Assembly: GCF_026914185.1 (NCBI RefSeq)
Contig: NC_070564.1
Location: forward strand, 1,674,001-1,738,000
DNA length: 64,000 bases
Direction: 5' to 3'
DNA from: Puccinia triticina
Lineage: Eukaryota; Basidiomycota; Pucciniomycetes; Pucciniales; Pucciniaceae
Both the position numbers and the translations under genes were made by a program. This document shows positions 31,340 to 42,503 of the stretch, piece after piece. The notes below the pieces were generated by a model. That model saw only the letters and a list, made by a program, of their open reading frames with translations, was not told the DNA's origin and did not search any database. Each line of letters starts with the position of its first letter. The stretch's first letter is position 1.

Positions 31340-34300
31340 AGTGTTCCTGCTGACACAGACTTGACACTGTTCAGGGAGGAGCATTAAAGTTGAGGAAAAT
31401 TCTGATATGGTACTGGTATAATTCAGCACATAGATGGACCTAAACTAATGCATGAACAAGTACAGTTAATTAATGCTGAGGATTATGCAACTGTATCAGG
31501 GCATCCAAGGGGGAGTTGGCACAAAGTGAAACCAGACCAGTATAAAAAACAGATCCATAAAAAAAGAGCCCGGTGGAACAGCAGGCCGTACAGGTCTGCA
31601 ACTAACTTAACACAAGTCTCCCCCGGTGGGAGGCTTGCTTTGGCTGGCGGCAAAGCTGCCTGCAGAAAGTTTGTTTGGCTGGGAGGACCAAGGTTTTGAA
31701 TTTGTTTTATAACTCCTTCCCCAGCCTCTCAATAAATCTGCCCCAACTGTAACTTATGCTACATCACCATCCCTAAAGTTTGGTCTGCCCAGATTTTCTT
31801 CTACCACCATTGGATTTTGTTCAATAATGTTTCCAAAAAAAATCAAGAATTTTCAGTTTTCCAACTGAAGACCCACCATTTTGTGAATTCTGGAATGATT
31901 TTTCAAGCTACAAGACAAGTGAGTGGGTCAAATGGTCCGCCAGGAAGAACCTAAAATGATTCATATTAAGTTTTCTTATATCATTGTTGGCTTGTGTAGC
32001 ACATAATTTATGCTCCTTCTTGAAGTGTGAGATAACTCTTAAGCCTCTCCTAAAGAGAGTGCTCAGCACCCCTGGAACTCTGTTTGAGTAGTGTTGCTAA
32101 GCTGGGGTCTGCACAAGAGCTCCAATACAGCCTGTTTGGATGCAGAATTAGTGTTGGATGAATCAAAAAGTACATAATTTTCCCCATCAGAGCAACCTAA
32201 ATTAACAGTTGGAATGCATTGGTTGGATTTCTCATTAATAAAAACCTGATTTTTTTAAGGAGAGAGAAAAAGATAAAGGGGTATGGGAGGACACCAGCAA
32301 GCCCCCCAAGCGGGGGGTGTTGAAAAGGGTCCCCATATGCAATGCAGCTTTCCCATTGCTGTGGAATAGTCATGTGGTCTGTGTAGGGACATGTGTCTAA
32401 TAGCTCTTCATGGAGTTTGGACAGCCATGTGTCATTCAAGCAATGTGTGTGGTTAGTTTCCAGAGACCTGTAAGTTGGGAATATGATAGGTTCAGCAATC
32501 TGGTGCAAAACTGTCTGTTTGAGCTGTTGTGGTGAAAGTAAACAGGGACATCCCAATGGTTATCTTTTATTTCTGGGTGAACATGCCCTTGGGATAGTTG
32601 TGCTATCCTGGGGTCAAATTGCAGAGGGCTGGCCTTGGAACAGCTTAGTACACTTGTGGTGTAGAGTTTTATAATATACAGCACAGGCACCACAGAGAAT
32701 GGGTAAGAAGGGGATTGCTGGGTCCAACTTGCATGTTTCAAAACACCAGATTGCACAAAAAAAAAATCAGGCTACTGGCAGGCAAAGTACAATGTGGCTT
32801 GCATCATGCATGCAATTTGGCAAATCTGTGTTCAAGATCTGAATTGAATGGCAACTTGCACAAAAACATAACAAGTACATATCTACATGGAAGCAGAGAA
32901 TATAAATCTTCATTTGTGGAGAACTGATACATCTTGTTGCGCCTGCACTTTTCTTGGTGCATACACTGCAAAAAAAAGGGTCAACTGTCTTGTAACTGTA
33001 GTTACTGTGAGCGAGATGCCCACCAAAGACTGCGGCGTTTACATCAACAATCCTTAACAAGTAGCTGTGGGGGTCCAGGTCAAAGTCAACCATGGAGTGG
33101 ACGACAACAAGCTTGTCCCCACCACCAAACACATTCTTCAGCCTACTCCGGGGATCCACTGGTTGGGAAACAAAGTGCGCACATTGGACAAGCAACCACG
33201 AACAATAGAGATTGAATACTCAATCACCAGGGCGGATTACAATAGGCTCCTAGGACCCCCGAGCCAAAGTCAAGAGTCTATCATGCTCCCCTCTGAAGAA
33301 GTGCCCCCCTCTGAAGAAGCGTCCTCCTCTTATGAATAGATCACATTGTAGAGCAACTTTCATTGATTTTTTTTTTCTGGGGCGTCAGTGACCCATCAAC
33401 ATAATCCGTGCCTTTCTCTACATTCCATCTCGAATCCCACAAAATGTTCTGGTTCCCCGCATACACACAAGATTAGTCTTCCACTCAACAAACACAGTAA
33501 GTCTCACTTGTTGACGTCTTCCCCTAGAAGCACAACACAAATGAACTTAGCTCAACATTGAGACACAGTCTGAGCAGAGCTCTTGGGCCATCATTGCCCA
33601 GGAGAGATAGATATACGAGCGGGCGACCGTGGAGGGGCAGCAGACGCTCCCGCAATCCAATCCCTTGGCGAGCTCGGGCTGGCCCTTCTCAGAGAAGTGG
33701 GAGGCCACAATTAGCTGAGTGAGGAGTGTGCGGTGGCGGGTGCTGTTTTGTGCAGATATGTACCGTTCAAGCCGGCGTGGCTCGGCCCAGCTGTGTCCGG
33801 AGCACCTCGCCGGCCACTCGTGCTCATGCGGATCCGGCCGCGGTCTCCGATTGGTGGACTATGAAAAATTTGGAGCAACTGAAAGCATCATTTCTAATCA
33901 GGAGCTGGTACAATAATAGCGCTAGACAACATGAAGTGAGAAACAAATGGATCTAGGCTATTGTACCTGAAAGCAACTCGAGGCGAACTCAAGTTGGTGT
34001 AGGGTTTTGGCTGGGGAGATGAGAAGGGGATGGCTGGGCGAACTCCGTGCGGGTTCGCTAAGGGGGTTTGGTTATGAGGTGTGCTACTATCCGTGCAACG
34101 GTATAAGTCAGCTACGGGAGTGCGAGCTTCTTCTCCATCTCTGTCTTGTATTTGGCTTACGGGTATGTGGCGAATTCAGTTTATAACTTTCGCCTTATCC
34201 CTACGGCAGAGCTCAGTCGTACCGCTTTGGTCTGCTTGACAAACAGTGTTTGTTCAAGTCAGCTGCTTTTCTTTTCTGTTGTCTGTTTAGGGTCTGGGGA

Positions 34301-35480
34301 CGGATCACTCACCTGTCGTTAGACTGTTTGTGATCCTGGCTATGAGGGCGTCCTTTGGTTTGTTTCCAAGTCGTTCCGCGAGCGTTCTATTATAGAACAA
34401 GATTCAGTCAGCCTTGCAAGAGGTCTGCTGTAATCTTATCTCTGGGACGTACAAGGTTCTAACCTCTGGGGCTGGCTTTGTCTTGACTTTGGCCGGGGCG
34501 GCTGCCAATGATGGTTTGCGTTCAGTAATCGACGGAGCGATACAGTTAGCTTTTGGTCTGGGATCTGGGTTAGGTCTGGGACTGCGAAAGGGGCTTAACG
34601 CTTACCTTTCTTAGCAGCTGGGTTTTGGGTTTGGGTTTTGTCTTGCCGCGCGAGCTTCCTATGTGGTTGCTGCGGGTTGGGGTCTGGTCCTGTATTCTCA
34701 CAGACTAAAGCCAGCCGTAATCCTGCCCGTATTTCCTTACATAAACATTCCTTTTCCAAGTCACTTCGGCGGCATGTGATCTGCTGTCAGGCGCTGCAAC
34801 CATCCATTCCCAAAAATACCAGCGGGCTCACTGCTCATGCTCCCCCGTCGTACTCACACAGCCCAGGCTGCCGCCAAACCCTCAAGGGAGTCACTGTCTC
34901 AAAGAAATCTTATAAGCGCCGGCAACCTTACGCTCGGACGGGACTGGTAAGGGCTGAAGTTGTGAGGTACTGCTGAGGGCGTTGCTGCCTGCCGAATGTC
35001 AATCCGGGCACTCGCCCGTGGCCGAGCCTGGCCGGACCGGAACTGGCAGCCCCGGCTTCAACGGTTAATCTGGGCAATCTGATCATGAATCGAGGTGGAA
35101 CACCTGCACCCGCTAACTTGACTCTCAAGTCCCTCGATTGGAGGGGGGACGCCGCCCGAGGAGGGAATAAGCTCCGTTAGACTGGACCAGCACTTCTTAT
35201 CCGCAGCAGTTGGGTAAAAAAAGAGATGGAAGGAAAGCTGACATTGCAGGCTACACAAGCCTGTCTCTTTCCTAAACCACACACGAATTTTGTAAAATCA
35301 TTTGGAAGAGGAAATGGGGGATTTTTGTCTACAAGAAACACGCAAGTCTGTGCAGGCCAACGGGGCGGCAATGGAGAGGCTTATAAGCCCAGATCGTCCG
35401 GCGATGTGGGGCTTCCTCCTTTCTGTTGATTGGTATTGAATGGGAGCGCGGAGGATGATGGTAATGGACACCAAAGTGGG
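31340..35480. other. Long region without a supported gene
   Basis: Mixed-composition sequence. An AAGTCTCCC module with TTTGGCTGGCGG lies at 31600-31690 and another AAGTCCCTC module at 35125-35180. An open stretch at 33067-33339 (VQVKVNHGVDDNKLV to SSSYE) follows an AG that could be a splice acceptor and looks exon-like, but it has no ATG and no recognised domain. Other frames (32197-32756 minus, 34414-34976 plus) show no domain or splice logic. Confidence 0.4.
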
Positions 35481-35489
35481 GGACCTGGA

Positions 35490-35930
35490 GGACTATAACA
35501 GCGACGATGCTGTGTGAGTGACACGACGAACAGAGACAGCGGAGATGGTGGAGGCACACCTATAACAGCGACGATGCTGTGTGAGTGACACGACAAACAG
35601 AGACAGCGGAGATGGTGGAGGCACACCTGGAGGACCGCGGAGTGAGAATGGAATGAGTTACGAGGATGATAATATGAGTAATGAGATGAATGGTAGAAAA
35701 CAAAGCAGCGATACTAACCTATAACAGCGACGATGCTGTGTGAGTGACACGACGAACAGAGACAGCGGAGATGGTGGAGGCACACCTAAGGGACAATCAA
35801 GTGGAGTGTGGTGAGAAACAAGTGAGGAAAGACAATGAGAGGAATATATGACATACCTGGAGGACCGCGGAGTGAGAATGGAATGAGTTACGAGGATGAT
35901 AATATGAGTAATGAGATGAATAGAGAAAAC
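35490..35930. repeat. Interspersed minisatellite (VNTR)
   Basis: A ~68-bp unit (CTATAACAGCGACGATGCTG then TGTGAGTGACACGACGAACA and GGAGATGGTGGAGGCACACC) occurs at about 35490, 35560 and 35720. A second unit (CTGGAGGACCGCGGAGTGAG to ATGAGATGAAT) occurs at 35627 and 35857. The two unit types alternate in register, so the array grew by duplication of a compound unit. Minus-strand frames across it repeat CLHHLRCLC and are artefacts. Confidence 0.75.
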
Positions 35931-36179
35931 AACGTGGGGGTGGAAGTGTTTGAACTATATACATCTCTGCTGTATCATCATCTAACCCTAACCTAGATGA
36001 TCCAGGTCCGCAGCTCCGAGCTGTGCCTCAATAGATGGTTCGACGATACATGCGTTCAAGAGAGCTGCAGGAGTAATCGATGAGAGTGGGTCCTGAAGAT
36101 GCTCGATCCACATCCCAAAATAAACGAAGAAACCACAGTCAGACGCGGCCGCCACCAAACGATAAGCAGCGCTTGCTTT

Positions 36180-36560
36180 TCAGCGGGGGTCGAGAGGTAT
36201 GTACGTAGGAACAAAGCTGCTCACGTTGGACGTAGGTCGGACGGATGGCTGGCAGCAGTACCGGGTCAGCGATCGTCCGGGCCCGGCGTTCTTGCAGTGT
36301 CCGGCGGGATCAAGCGGACGATGGACTGGCGGACGGACGCGCAAGCCGGAAAGGTCAGCCCAGAGGTCCTGCCGGCAAGCGCGCCCAAGCCACCACGTAC
36401 TCCTGACATCCATGAACGAGGCCCGCGCCGTCTGTGTGGAGATGGGCGTGTAGGTGGTGCACCAGAGCGCGGGATTCGCTTTCACCGGACATCCGTAGCT
36501 CGAAACGCGCGTGGGACCAAGGGCCATGGCCGCGAGAAATGCGAGCACGAGGAACTGCAT
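36180..36560 (-). CDS. Small secreted cysteine-containing protein, 126 aa
   Basis: The frame starts with a strong signal peptide (MQFLVLAFLAAMALG, likely cut after RVSS near residue 21). The mature part is ~105 residues with six cysteines (24, 34, 62, 89, 102, 103), including HCKN and a YCC pair, a layout common in rust small secreted proteins. The frame may contain an unrecognised intron: GTACGT at the codons following MDVRS is a good donor and CACTGCAAG, about 110 bp further on, a possible acceptor, which would shorten the product and change the cysteine count. No domain is recognised. A secreted effector-type role is inference. The plus-strand frame over the same DNA has no such features. 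Confidence 0.55.
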   Translation of the reverse strand: MQFLVLAFLAAMALGPTRVSSYGCPVKANPALWCTTYTPISTQTARASFMDVRSTWWLGRACRQDLWADLSGLRVRPPVHRPLDPAGHCKNAGPGRSLTRYCCQPSVRPTSNVSSFVPTYIPLDPR

Positions 36561-36847
36561 GGTAACCGCGCGGGTAGAGTCGGGTCAAAAGAGACGTGGA
36601 GTGAGGAGGAGGCGAGCGGAGGTGATCCGTATAATTGACAAGGCTATGTGTAGCGGGGCTGTGATGTGTGAGGGCACAATTAGGCGGGCTGGCAAGGCAT
36701 TGGCGCTTCAGAGGACAAGGGAGGCTCTTTATCCATCCGGGACATCCCTCTAGCGACACGTCCACCTTGAGATACAGTCAAGGTAACCGCGCTGTGTCGC
36801 AGGGTCTAGTAGCAGTGTGGCTTCATCCGCGTGGCTGAGCGAGCTTA

Positions 36848-37487
36848 ACCAAGCCTCTCTGGAGGAGAGCCCCGCAGGGTCTCTGTCTCACAGAGAGGCT
36901 TGCCCCTAACTTAGCTAATTCCCTCCTCGGGGGAGCGAAGCGACCTCCGAAGGAGGGACTTACGTGCTATGTCAACCCCTCGGCAGTAGAGAATTAGGCA
37001 TTTTGGTGGGGACTTTTTTAAAACCAATCTCCCACATGAGTTTCTGAACCTTTTTTTCTCTAATTTACATTTCTGGGATGGCTTAAGCTGTCCCCTTCTT
37101 TCTACTATTTTTATCATCTCCAACTCCTCTGGTTGAGCTGCAATCATAGTTGTAACATTATCAATTTCAGATTCTGTCCAGTGCAAAATGTGGAATGAAT
37201 GATGAAGTGGACACTTGTCAGTCACAAGAAAGGACTTCATGGGGCATCCAAGGCCCCAAAAAATTTGTAAAATATGTACAAAGAAACTCCATGATGTTGT
37301 GCACATTTTGCTCCCCCAAAGTTTTATTACCTGGTGTCAAATGGCGCATCCAGAGAGGATTGAAAAACATCATTTTTCTAATTCTCTACTGCCACGGGGT
37401 CGACATAGTGCATAAGTCCCTCCTTCGGAGGGTCCCTGCGGGACGGCGTCCCCCCTCCAATAGAGGGACTTGGTTAAGTTAGGGCTT
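36848..37487. mobile_element. Composite inverted-repeat element bounded by AAGTCCC-type modules
   Basis: The outer ends read CTTAACCAAGCCTCTCTGG and AGAGGGACTTGGTTAAGTT. Inside them lie two palindromic modules (GGAGGGACTTA near 36955 and TAAGTCCCTCC near 37413) and an inner inverted pair: CTATGTCAACCCCTCGGCAG plus TAGAGAATTAG at 36970-37000, matched by its complement at 37378-37408. The ends resemble those of the Mutator-like element at 9411-10136, but no clean target duplication was found here, so it may be degraded or nested. Confidence 0.55.
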
Positions 37488-38117
37488 GCCCCCAAGCCAC
37501 CGATTTTGGCATGAGAGCTGACAAGCCTGGGGCCCAACCAACCCCCATTTTTCCTTCTATCCATGATCTCACACCCATTTTTTGCCCAATAGGGACATGA
37601 GTGGTGCGGCCTTGTAGGCATGCTTCTTGCGCAGGCAGCCATCCACGAATCAGCTGTTTATCCCCCCTGCTGGCCGCTGGGCATCCTTGCAAAATCACTG
37701 CTGCGCTCGATCCAACAAATCAAGGTTTTTTTCCAACTTCTGTAGATCAAGCATATCAATATAAATATCATGCATTGATCATGAATTGAGAATTGAACTT
37801 CTTCAAAAATATACATTTTCATTTAATTCCAAGCAGAAAATCCTGCTTCCATGCACATACTAAAGACACAGAAGTGTACAATCATTGCGAGAATCTTGGA
37901 AGCATGATTTTCAAAGCTTTGTAACTTCAAGACCGTTCAAGATAAAAACATATGGCCTATGAAGGTTTGAAGGCCAGATGGAGGGCTTCAATTTGGCCCC
38001 TGGGCGGCCCATTTGGCTCACAGGATGCTATGGTGGTGGGGTGTTGAAGTTTGACACCAGCCAAATGGGTTGAGGCGGTCCTCAGCGCTCACGCCCAATT
38101 TCCCCGCTTATGTACTC

Positions 38118-38195
38118 CCAAGTCCCTCCTTCGGAGGCTCGCGCTTCGCGCGAGGGGCGCCAGCCTGCCAACTCAGAAGGAAGGACTGACTAAGT
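38118..38195. repeat. AAGTCCC-family palindromic module (isolated copy)
   Basis: CAAGTCCCTCCTTCGGAGG is followed by CTCGCGCTTCGCGCGAGGGG and ends GGAAGGACTGACTAAGTTCG, a slightly degraded form of the GGGACTTGGTTAAGTTCG terminus. Confidence 0.65.
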
Positions 38196-38747
38196 TCGAT
38201 CACCAACGGCTCGGGGCAGCCAGCCCAGCCCACCGACGGCTTGCAGCCCCAGCACCACCCCTGGCCCCTCCTAGTCCCCCTCTTCCGTCCCCGCGCACGC
38301 TCTCTCTGAAATCAACCCTGGGGCATTGTTGCAGGAAAGGAAAGGCTACAGAAAGGAACAAGGCGGCAAGAAAACGGCGACTGAACAAGGGATCAAGAAC
38401 GAAGTGATTAGGCGACGATGGCGGTCGTCGGGATTGGGATAGGAACACAAGGGTAAGAAGTACATGCGCACAAGGACCACACCAAGAAACGGGGACGAGG
38501 AGGTGCGGCGACGAAGGCACACAAGGGCTACAATTTCGGCGCTCTCGCGCGCGCATGCTCGGCACCGAAGGAAAACAAACGGGCGGGGCGCCTAATAGGA
38601 GAGCCAGGCGGCAGCTTTTTGAGAGGGCTGTTGGGGAGGAGTGGCGGTGGATGGGGGGCGGGTGGCGGAGGATGACGAGACGAGGCGCGAGCGAGGACGG
38701 GGATCGGCCTGAAAAAACCGCATCGGAAACACGAGAGAGAGAGACCA

Positions 38748-41150
38748 TCAGAGTGGGCAAGGAGTGCTCGGAAAGGGTCGAGGACTTACGTCTTCATGTC
38801 GTGCGGGTCTGGTGGCCGGGGGCAAGTGAGAAGAGCGGCGGTTGTCGGCGGTGACGGAGGGATAAGAAGGGGGCGCGAGCGTGCCGGAGGATCTGGAGTG
38901 GTGGAGGGCGCGGTCGGCGGGGCGCGCGGCGGCGATTTTCTCCGTGGTGGGGTGCTGGAGCCTCTTCATGGCGGATTTATGGCGAAGGTCGAGTTCCTCG
39001 ATGGTCATGATCTTGCTCTCGCGGTTCTGAGAAGGAGGGCGGGGGGAAGGGGCGGGATAGGCGCCGACGATGATGCGGGACGCGGGGCGGGGGCGAGGGG
39101 CGTCCTCGGAGCGCCGGGCGAGGAGGGGCGAGAGGTGCTCGGAGGCGGGCCGGACGGGCGGCTGCTCGGTCGTGCTCCGGTGGTGGGGTGGGCGGAGCTC
39201 TTCGTGCTCGGGGATCCGCGGGGAATAGGAGATCCGCTGGGACGAGGCCGGGCCCGGGGAGGCGAGCTTGGCGCGGCCGGTCGAGCCCGAGGGCGTGGTG
39301 AGCGTCAGCTTCGAGGCCCCGCTCAGCGGGCTCGTCCAGGATGCGGGCGCACCCGGCGGGCGCGAGACGCGTCGGTCATTCTCGAACTTCTCAAAGTCTA
39401 TCGATACCGTCCGCTCAGCCTGGCTGGACGGACGCGGGGCAGAGGACTTCTGCGGGGTGGTGTAAAGCGGCAGGATCGTCTCGGCGGGCTCCGCGGACGT
39501 GTCAAGCGCCAAATACTCGCCGGGCGCATTCGGAGTAGGATTCACTTCGGTGATCCCGAGTGAGCCGGCTAGTCCTCCGCCGACGTCCAGCGTGAGCAGA
39601 TGATCGTTCGACGGCCGGGGTGTATGTTCGCACATGGTCAGCGGGGTCTGGGGCGTCAAGGGCGACGCGGGGTGGCGGGGTAAAAGCGAAAACTGGGAGC
39701 TCTTGCGCGCGTGGGACTTCTTCGGCGGACTGGCGGCCATCGTCACACTGTCCCCATCATCGCCGTGCCGTTTCTCCCAGAGCGCAAGGTCCGCATCCAA
39801 GGCCATCGATTGCCTGTAGGCGGCAGCATCCTCCTGCATTCTGCGGTCTTGATCGAGCTGTTTGAGTTCGTCTATCTTCTTCCGGATCACTTCCAGTAAC
39901 CGCCACTGGACTGAGGCGCCCATGAGAAACAGTCCGGCCATGACCCCCAATTCGGCTGGAGTGAGGTATGCAATCAGCCGGGATTGTCGAGGGAGAAGAC
40001 GGATTAGAATACACGTACCCTGCATCGTGACTGTGAATGGAAAGTAGCTGAGCCGAGGGAACATGCCGCCGAAGCCAACGATGTAAAGCCAGAACTCCTT
40101 CAGGCCGCCGGTGGTGAAGCAGTCGATGCCGAGCACGACGGCGGCGGCGCCCATGGCGGCCGTTGCGAACAGGGTCACATGGATGGTGAGCGTGGGGATT
40201 GTGGCGAGGACGAAGCCGAGGGAGGCGCTGATGAGGATGACGACCCAGCGGAGGCCGACTGCGGGGATGAGTGAGTTGCTTTTGAGCGACAGGATGAAGA
40301 GACTGAGCACGAAGCCGCCGCCGGCACTGGTGGGCAACAAACAGACTTCAGCACGGAATTGAAATGTTGGTGAATCTGAAATATTGCTGCTCACCCGACC
40401 AGGAATCTGGTACCTTTCCAGAAGATCACGGCCACTGCGCCCGCAGCAACAGCCGAAATAAAGCAAGCCAAGACAAAGACGCCCTGGATCTGAGGGGATG
40501 CAAGCAGAGTGAGAAGGGGCCGTTGTCAAGGGGGGGAGGAGATGACTGACGGCGGTGCTAGGGTGGCGGTCCTGCTCGATGACACCAAACCTGAGGATGG
40601 GGGTCATGACCAACAACGCGCCGACGAACGCGCCGGTGAGGAAGTAGCTCGACCTGTGGGGTGTGGAAGCGGTGAGCGGGGCGTATGAGAGAGGGATGGT
40701 GCGATGGACTGACCATCTGTTCCGGCCGCCCCAGAAGCCCATGGGTGCGCCGCTGACGATGAGCAGGACGCCGAGGATGGAGAAGGGGACGGTGATCTTG
40801 GTGTCCAGGGGCACGGCCTCATCCTTGTTGAGGATCGAGCTCGAGTTTGCCGAAGATGTAGGATTGGTGCTGTTGGTATTAGTAGGAATAGCAGTGGTGT
40901 TTGTTGTTGCTGAGGAGTTTTGGGCTTGCTGGGTTTGGTTGGTGATAGTGGGGCGGGGGAGGGTGGAGTTGGTGGGCGTGGGTGTGGCGTTGGGGTTGGC
41001 GGGCGTTGGCTGGTTGGTGGCTGGCAGCCGGGCAGCAGCCGGCTGGGCGGTGTCCTGAGCAGCAACCCGATGAGTGCTAGGGCCGAGCCAGCCGGTTGCT
41101 GCAATGATGAGGACGAATAGGAGGAGCTGATCGGGTGTGAACCTGGCCAT
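38748..41150 (-). CDS. TM7S3/TM198-like (DUF4203) membrane protein, full-length paralogue, 5 exons, 716 aa
   Basis: Exons (minus strand) 40714-41150, 40551-40653, 40395-40489, 40019-40326 and 38748-39955 sum to 717 codons with GT-AG introns of 60-68 nt. Residues 1-31 form a signal peptide (LLLFVLIIAATGW to VAAQ), followed by a Pro/Thr/Asn ectodomain with many N-x-S/T sites. The seven-span core has PFSILGVLLIVSGAPM, FWGGRNRW, SYFLTGAFVGALLVM, FGVIEQ, IFWKGTRF, GGGFVLSLFI, LGFVLATIPTLTIHV and FTTGGLKEFWLY. A helical linker (EVIRKKIDELKQLDQD) leads to a ~300-residue disordered cytoplasmic tail containing NDRRVSRPPG and MTIEELDLRHKSAMKRLQ. GTAAGT after codon GAC at 38790 is a good donor, so the true C-terminus may splice to another exon near 38.4 kb. 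Exons 2-4 have the same lengths as in the paralogue at 15185, but codon third positions are far richer in G/C. Function unknown. Confidence 0.9.
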   Translation of the reverse strand: MARFTPDQLLLFVLIIAATGWLGPSTHRVAAQDTAQPAAARLPATNQPTPANPNATPTPTNSTLPRPTITNQTQQAQNSSATTNTTAIPTNTNSTNPTSSANSSSILNKDEAVPLDTKITVPFSILGVLLIVSGAPMGFWGGRNRWSVHRTIPLSYAPLTASTPHRSSYFLTGAFVGALLVMTPILRFGVIEQDRHPSTAVSHLLPPLTTAPSHSACIPSDPGRLCLGLLYFGCCCGRSGRDLLERYQIPGRVSSNISDSPTFQFRAEVCLLPTSAGGGFVLSLFILSLKSNSLIPAVGLRWVVILISASLGFVLATIPTLTIHVTLFATAAMGAAAVVLGIDCFTTGGLKEFWLYIVGFGGMFPRLSYFPFTVTMQGTCILIRLLPRQSRLIAYLTPAELGVMAGLFLMGASVQWRLLEVIRKKIDELKQLDQDRRMQEDAAAYRQSMALDADLALWEKRHGDDGDSVTMAASPPKKSHARKSSQFSLLPRHPASPLTPQTPLTMCEHTPRPSNDHLLTLDVGGGLAGSLGITEVNPTPNAPGEYLALDTSAEPAETILPLYTTPQKSSAPRPSSQAERTVSIDFEKFENDRRVSRPPGAPASWTSPLSGASKLTLTTPSGSTGRAKLASPGPASSQRISYSPRIPEHEELRPPHHRSTTEQPPVRPASEHLSPLLARRSEDAPRPRPASRIIVGAYPAPSPRPPSQNRESKIMTIEELDLRHKSAMKRLQHPTTEKIAAARPADRALHHSRSSGTLAPPSYPSVTADNRRSSHLPPATRPARHEDVSPRPFPSTPCPL

Positions 41151-42503
41151 CTTGCGGGCAAGCTTTCGCGTCTTGAGGTGTCTTAATCTAGATCGGTTGG
41201 CGTCAGTTGTTCTTCTGGGGCAGGATAGTCCTTGGGGCTGCTGTTACTCAGAGCCTGTCGGAATCAGGATGGATATCAATGGGCAGGATGAGATCAGGAA
41301 ACCTTTGTGTTTATACGTCTGGCCAGCAGCCGGAGAAGAGATGAGAAAATGGAGTGAGTTGCGAGTGAGTGGCATACATGTGAGTGGGATGGGCCGGGGT
41401 CTGCGGAGGGCTTGCGAGTGTGTGGGTGGATGCGGCGTTCTGGGTTTGAAGCAGCGATGAGAAGAGTCAGCAGTTGCTGGAGACTGCGTGTGGTGGGCCG
41501 GGTGGGAGTTGTGTATCCAAGAAAGTGGGAAGGGGGGGAGAGAGGACAGGCGCGCAGGCAGCAGTGTGTCAGAAGGAGAGAAAGCTTGAATGGGGGGATG
41601 ACAGATCGTTGTTTGTGGGTTGGGATGGGGGGGAGTGTTTTGAGTGAGGAGATTGGCAGCTGGACTGTGAGCCTGTGGAGCAGGACAGGGCAGAGAGAAC
41701 GATCTACTCCAAGACGCGCCGATTCTGATCAACATCTACCAGAACAACCACTAACAGCCCGGCTCGGGATCCAAGCCAGGGATCTGATTCTCATCTTTCT
41801 GTGTATCCCGTGGAGCGCTGTCCCCGGGATAGTATGTGTACCGCCTGGCTTGGCTCCGAGACGGACAGCTCAAGCTATGCAATGCGAGAGCGGAAGGCGC
41901 TGGACGGCCGGCCGGACTGCTCAGGCTGGGATGGAAGCAGGAATGGAAGACTGACCAGGGTGTGTGGTGGTGGTGGCAGTCGGCTGAGGCTCGCTTCTGG
42001 GCAGGGCAGCCTCAGCCTCGCTTTAAGCGTGAAGAAGCACTTGAGCTCTTCTCGCCTGATCACCCCACCCCCCAGTTTGATCGACACCACACACCACCAC
42101 AAATCTTATTCTTGTATCCGCCGCACCCTGCGACTACATGCCCAACACGAAACCCAAACCCCATCGACGCCCTGTTTGATCAGCAACACACACTGCCCGG
42201 AGACGACGACGAGCGAGATCTGCATCCTTCCATCCAAACACAGCCACCAAACAGCTCAGGAACATAGAGCCGGGTCAGGAGCTTATGGAGCGGAAAGTAA
42301 AACTGGGCTGATGCTTATCCATGCGTGTGAAGTTGTGGAGCAGAGAGAGCTTTTGTTACAGGAGGTTGTGGCTTGTTTCACGTTCGGTTGGCTGAAGCAG
42401 CAAGTATGCATTTCGTATTATGTATTTATGTACATAACGCGCATGTTAGGGCGTGGTGTCAGGGTGTGTGCGAGTCCGGGGCGCAGCTGGGCCCGCACGG
42501 GCG
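41151..42503. other. GC-rich intergenic region between divergent genes
   Basis: Upstream DNA of both the membrane-protein gene (minus) and the gene at 42504 (plus). A long plus-strand frame crosses from 41801 into the next gene in a different frame, but it is low-complexity and not supported. Confidence 0.5.

Noticed and set aside
33067..33339. Exon-like open stretch ending SSSYE
   Set aside because: No ATG, no partner exon and no recognised domain; kept only as a note in the surrounding region.
35490..35930. Possible CRISPR-like array
   Set aside because: Repeat units are ~68 bp with irregular spacing, and the genome is eukaryotic; it is a minisatellite.
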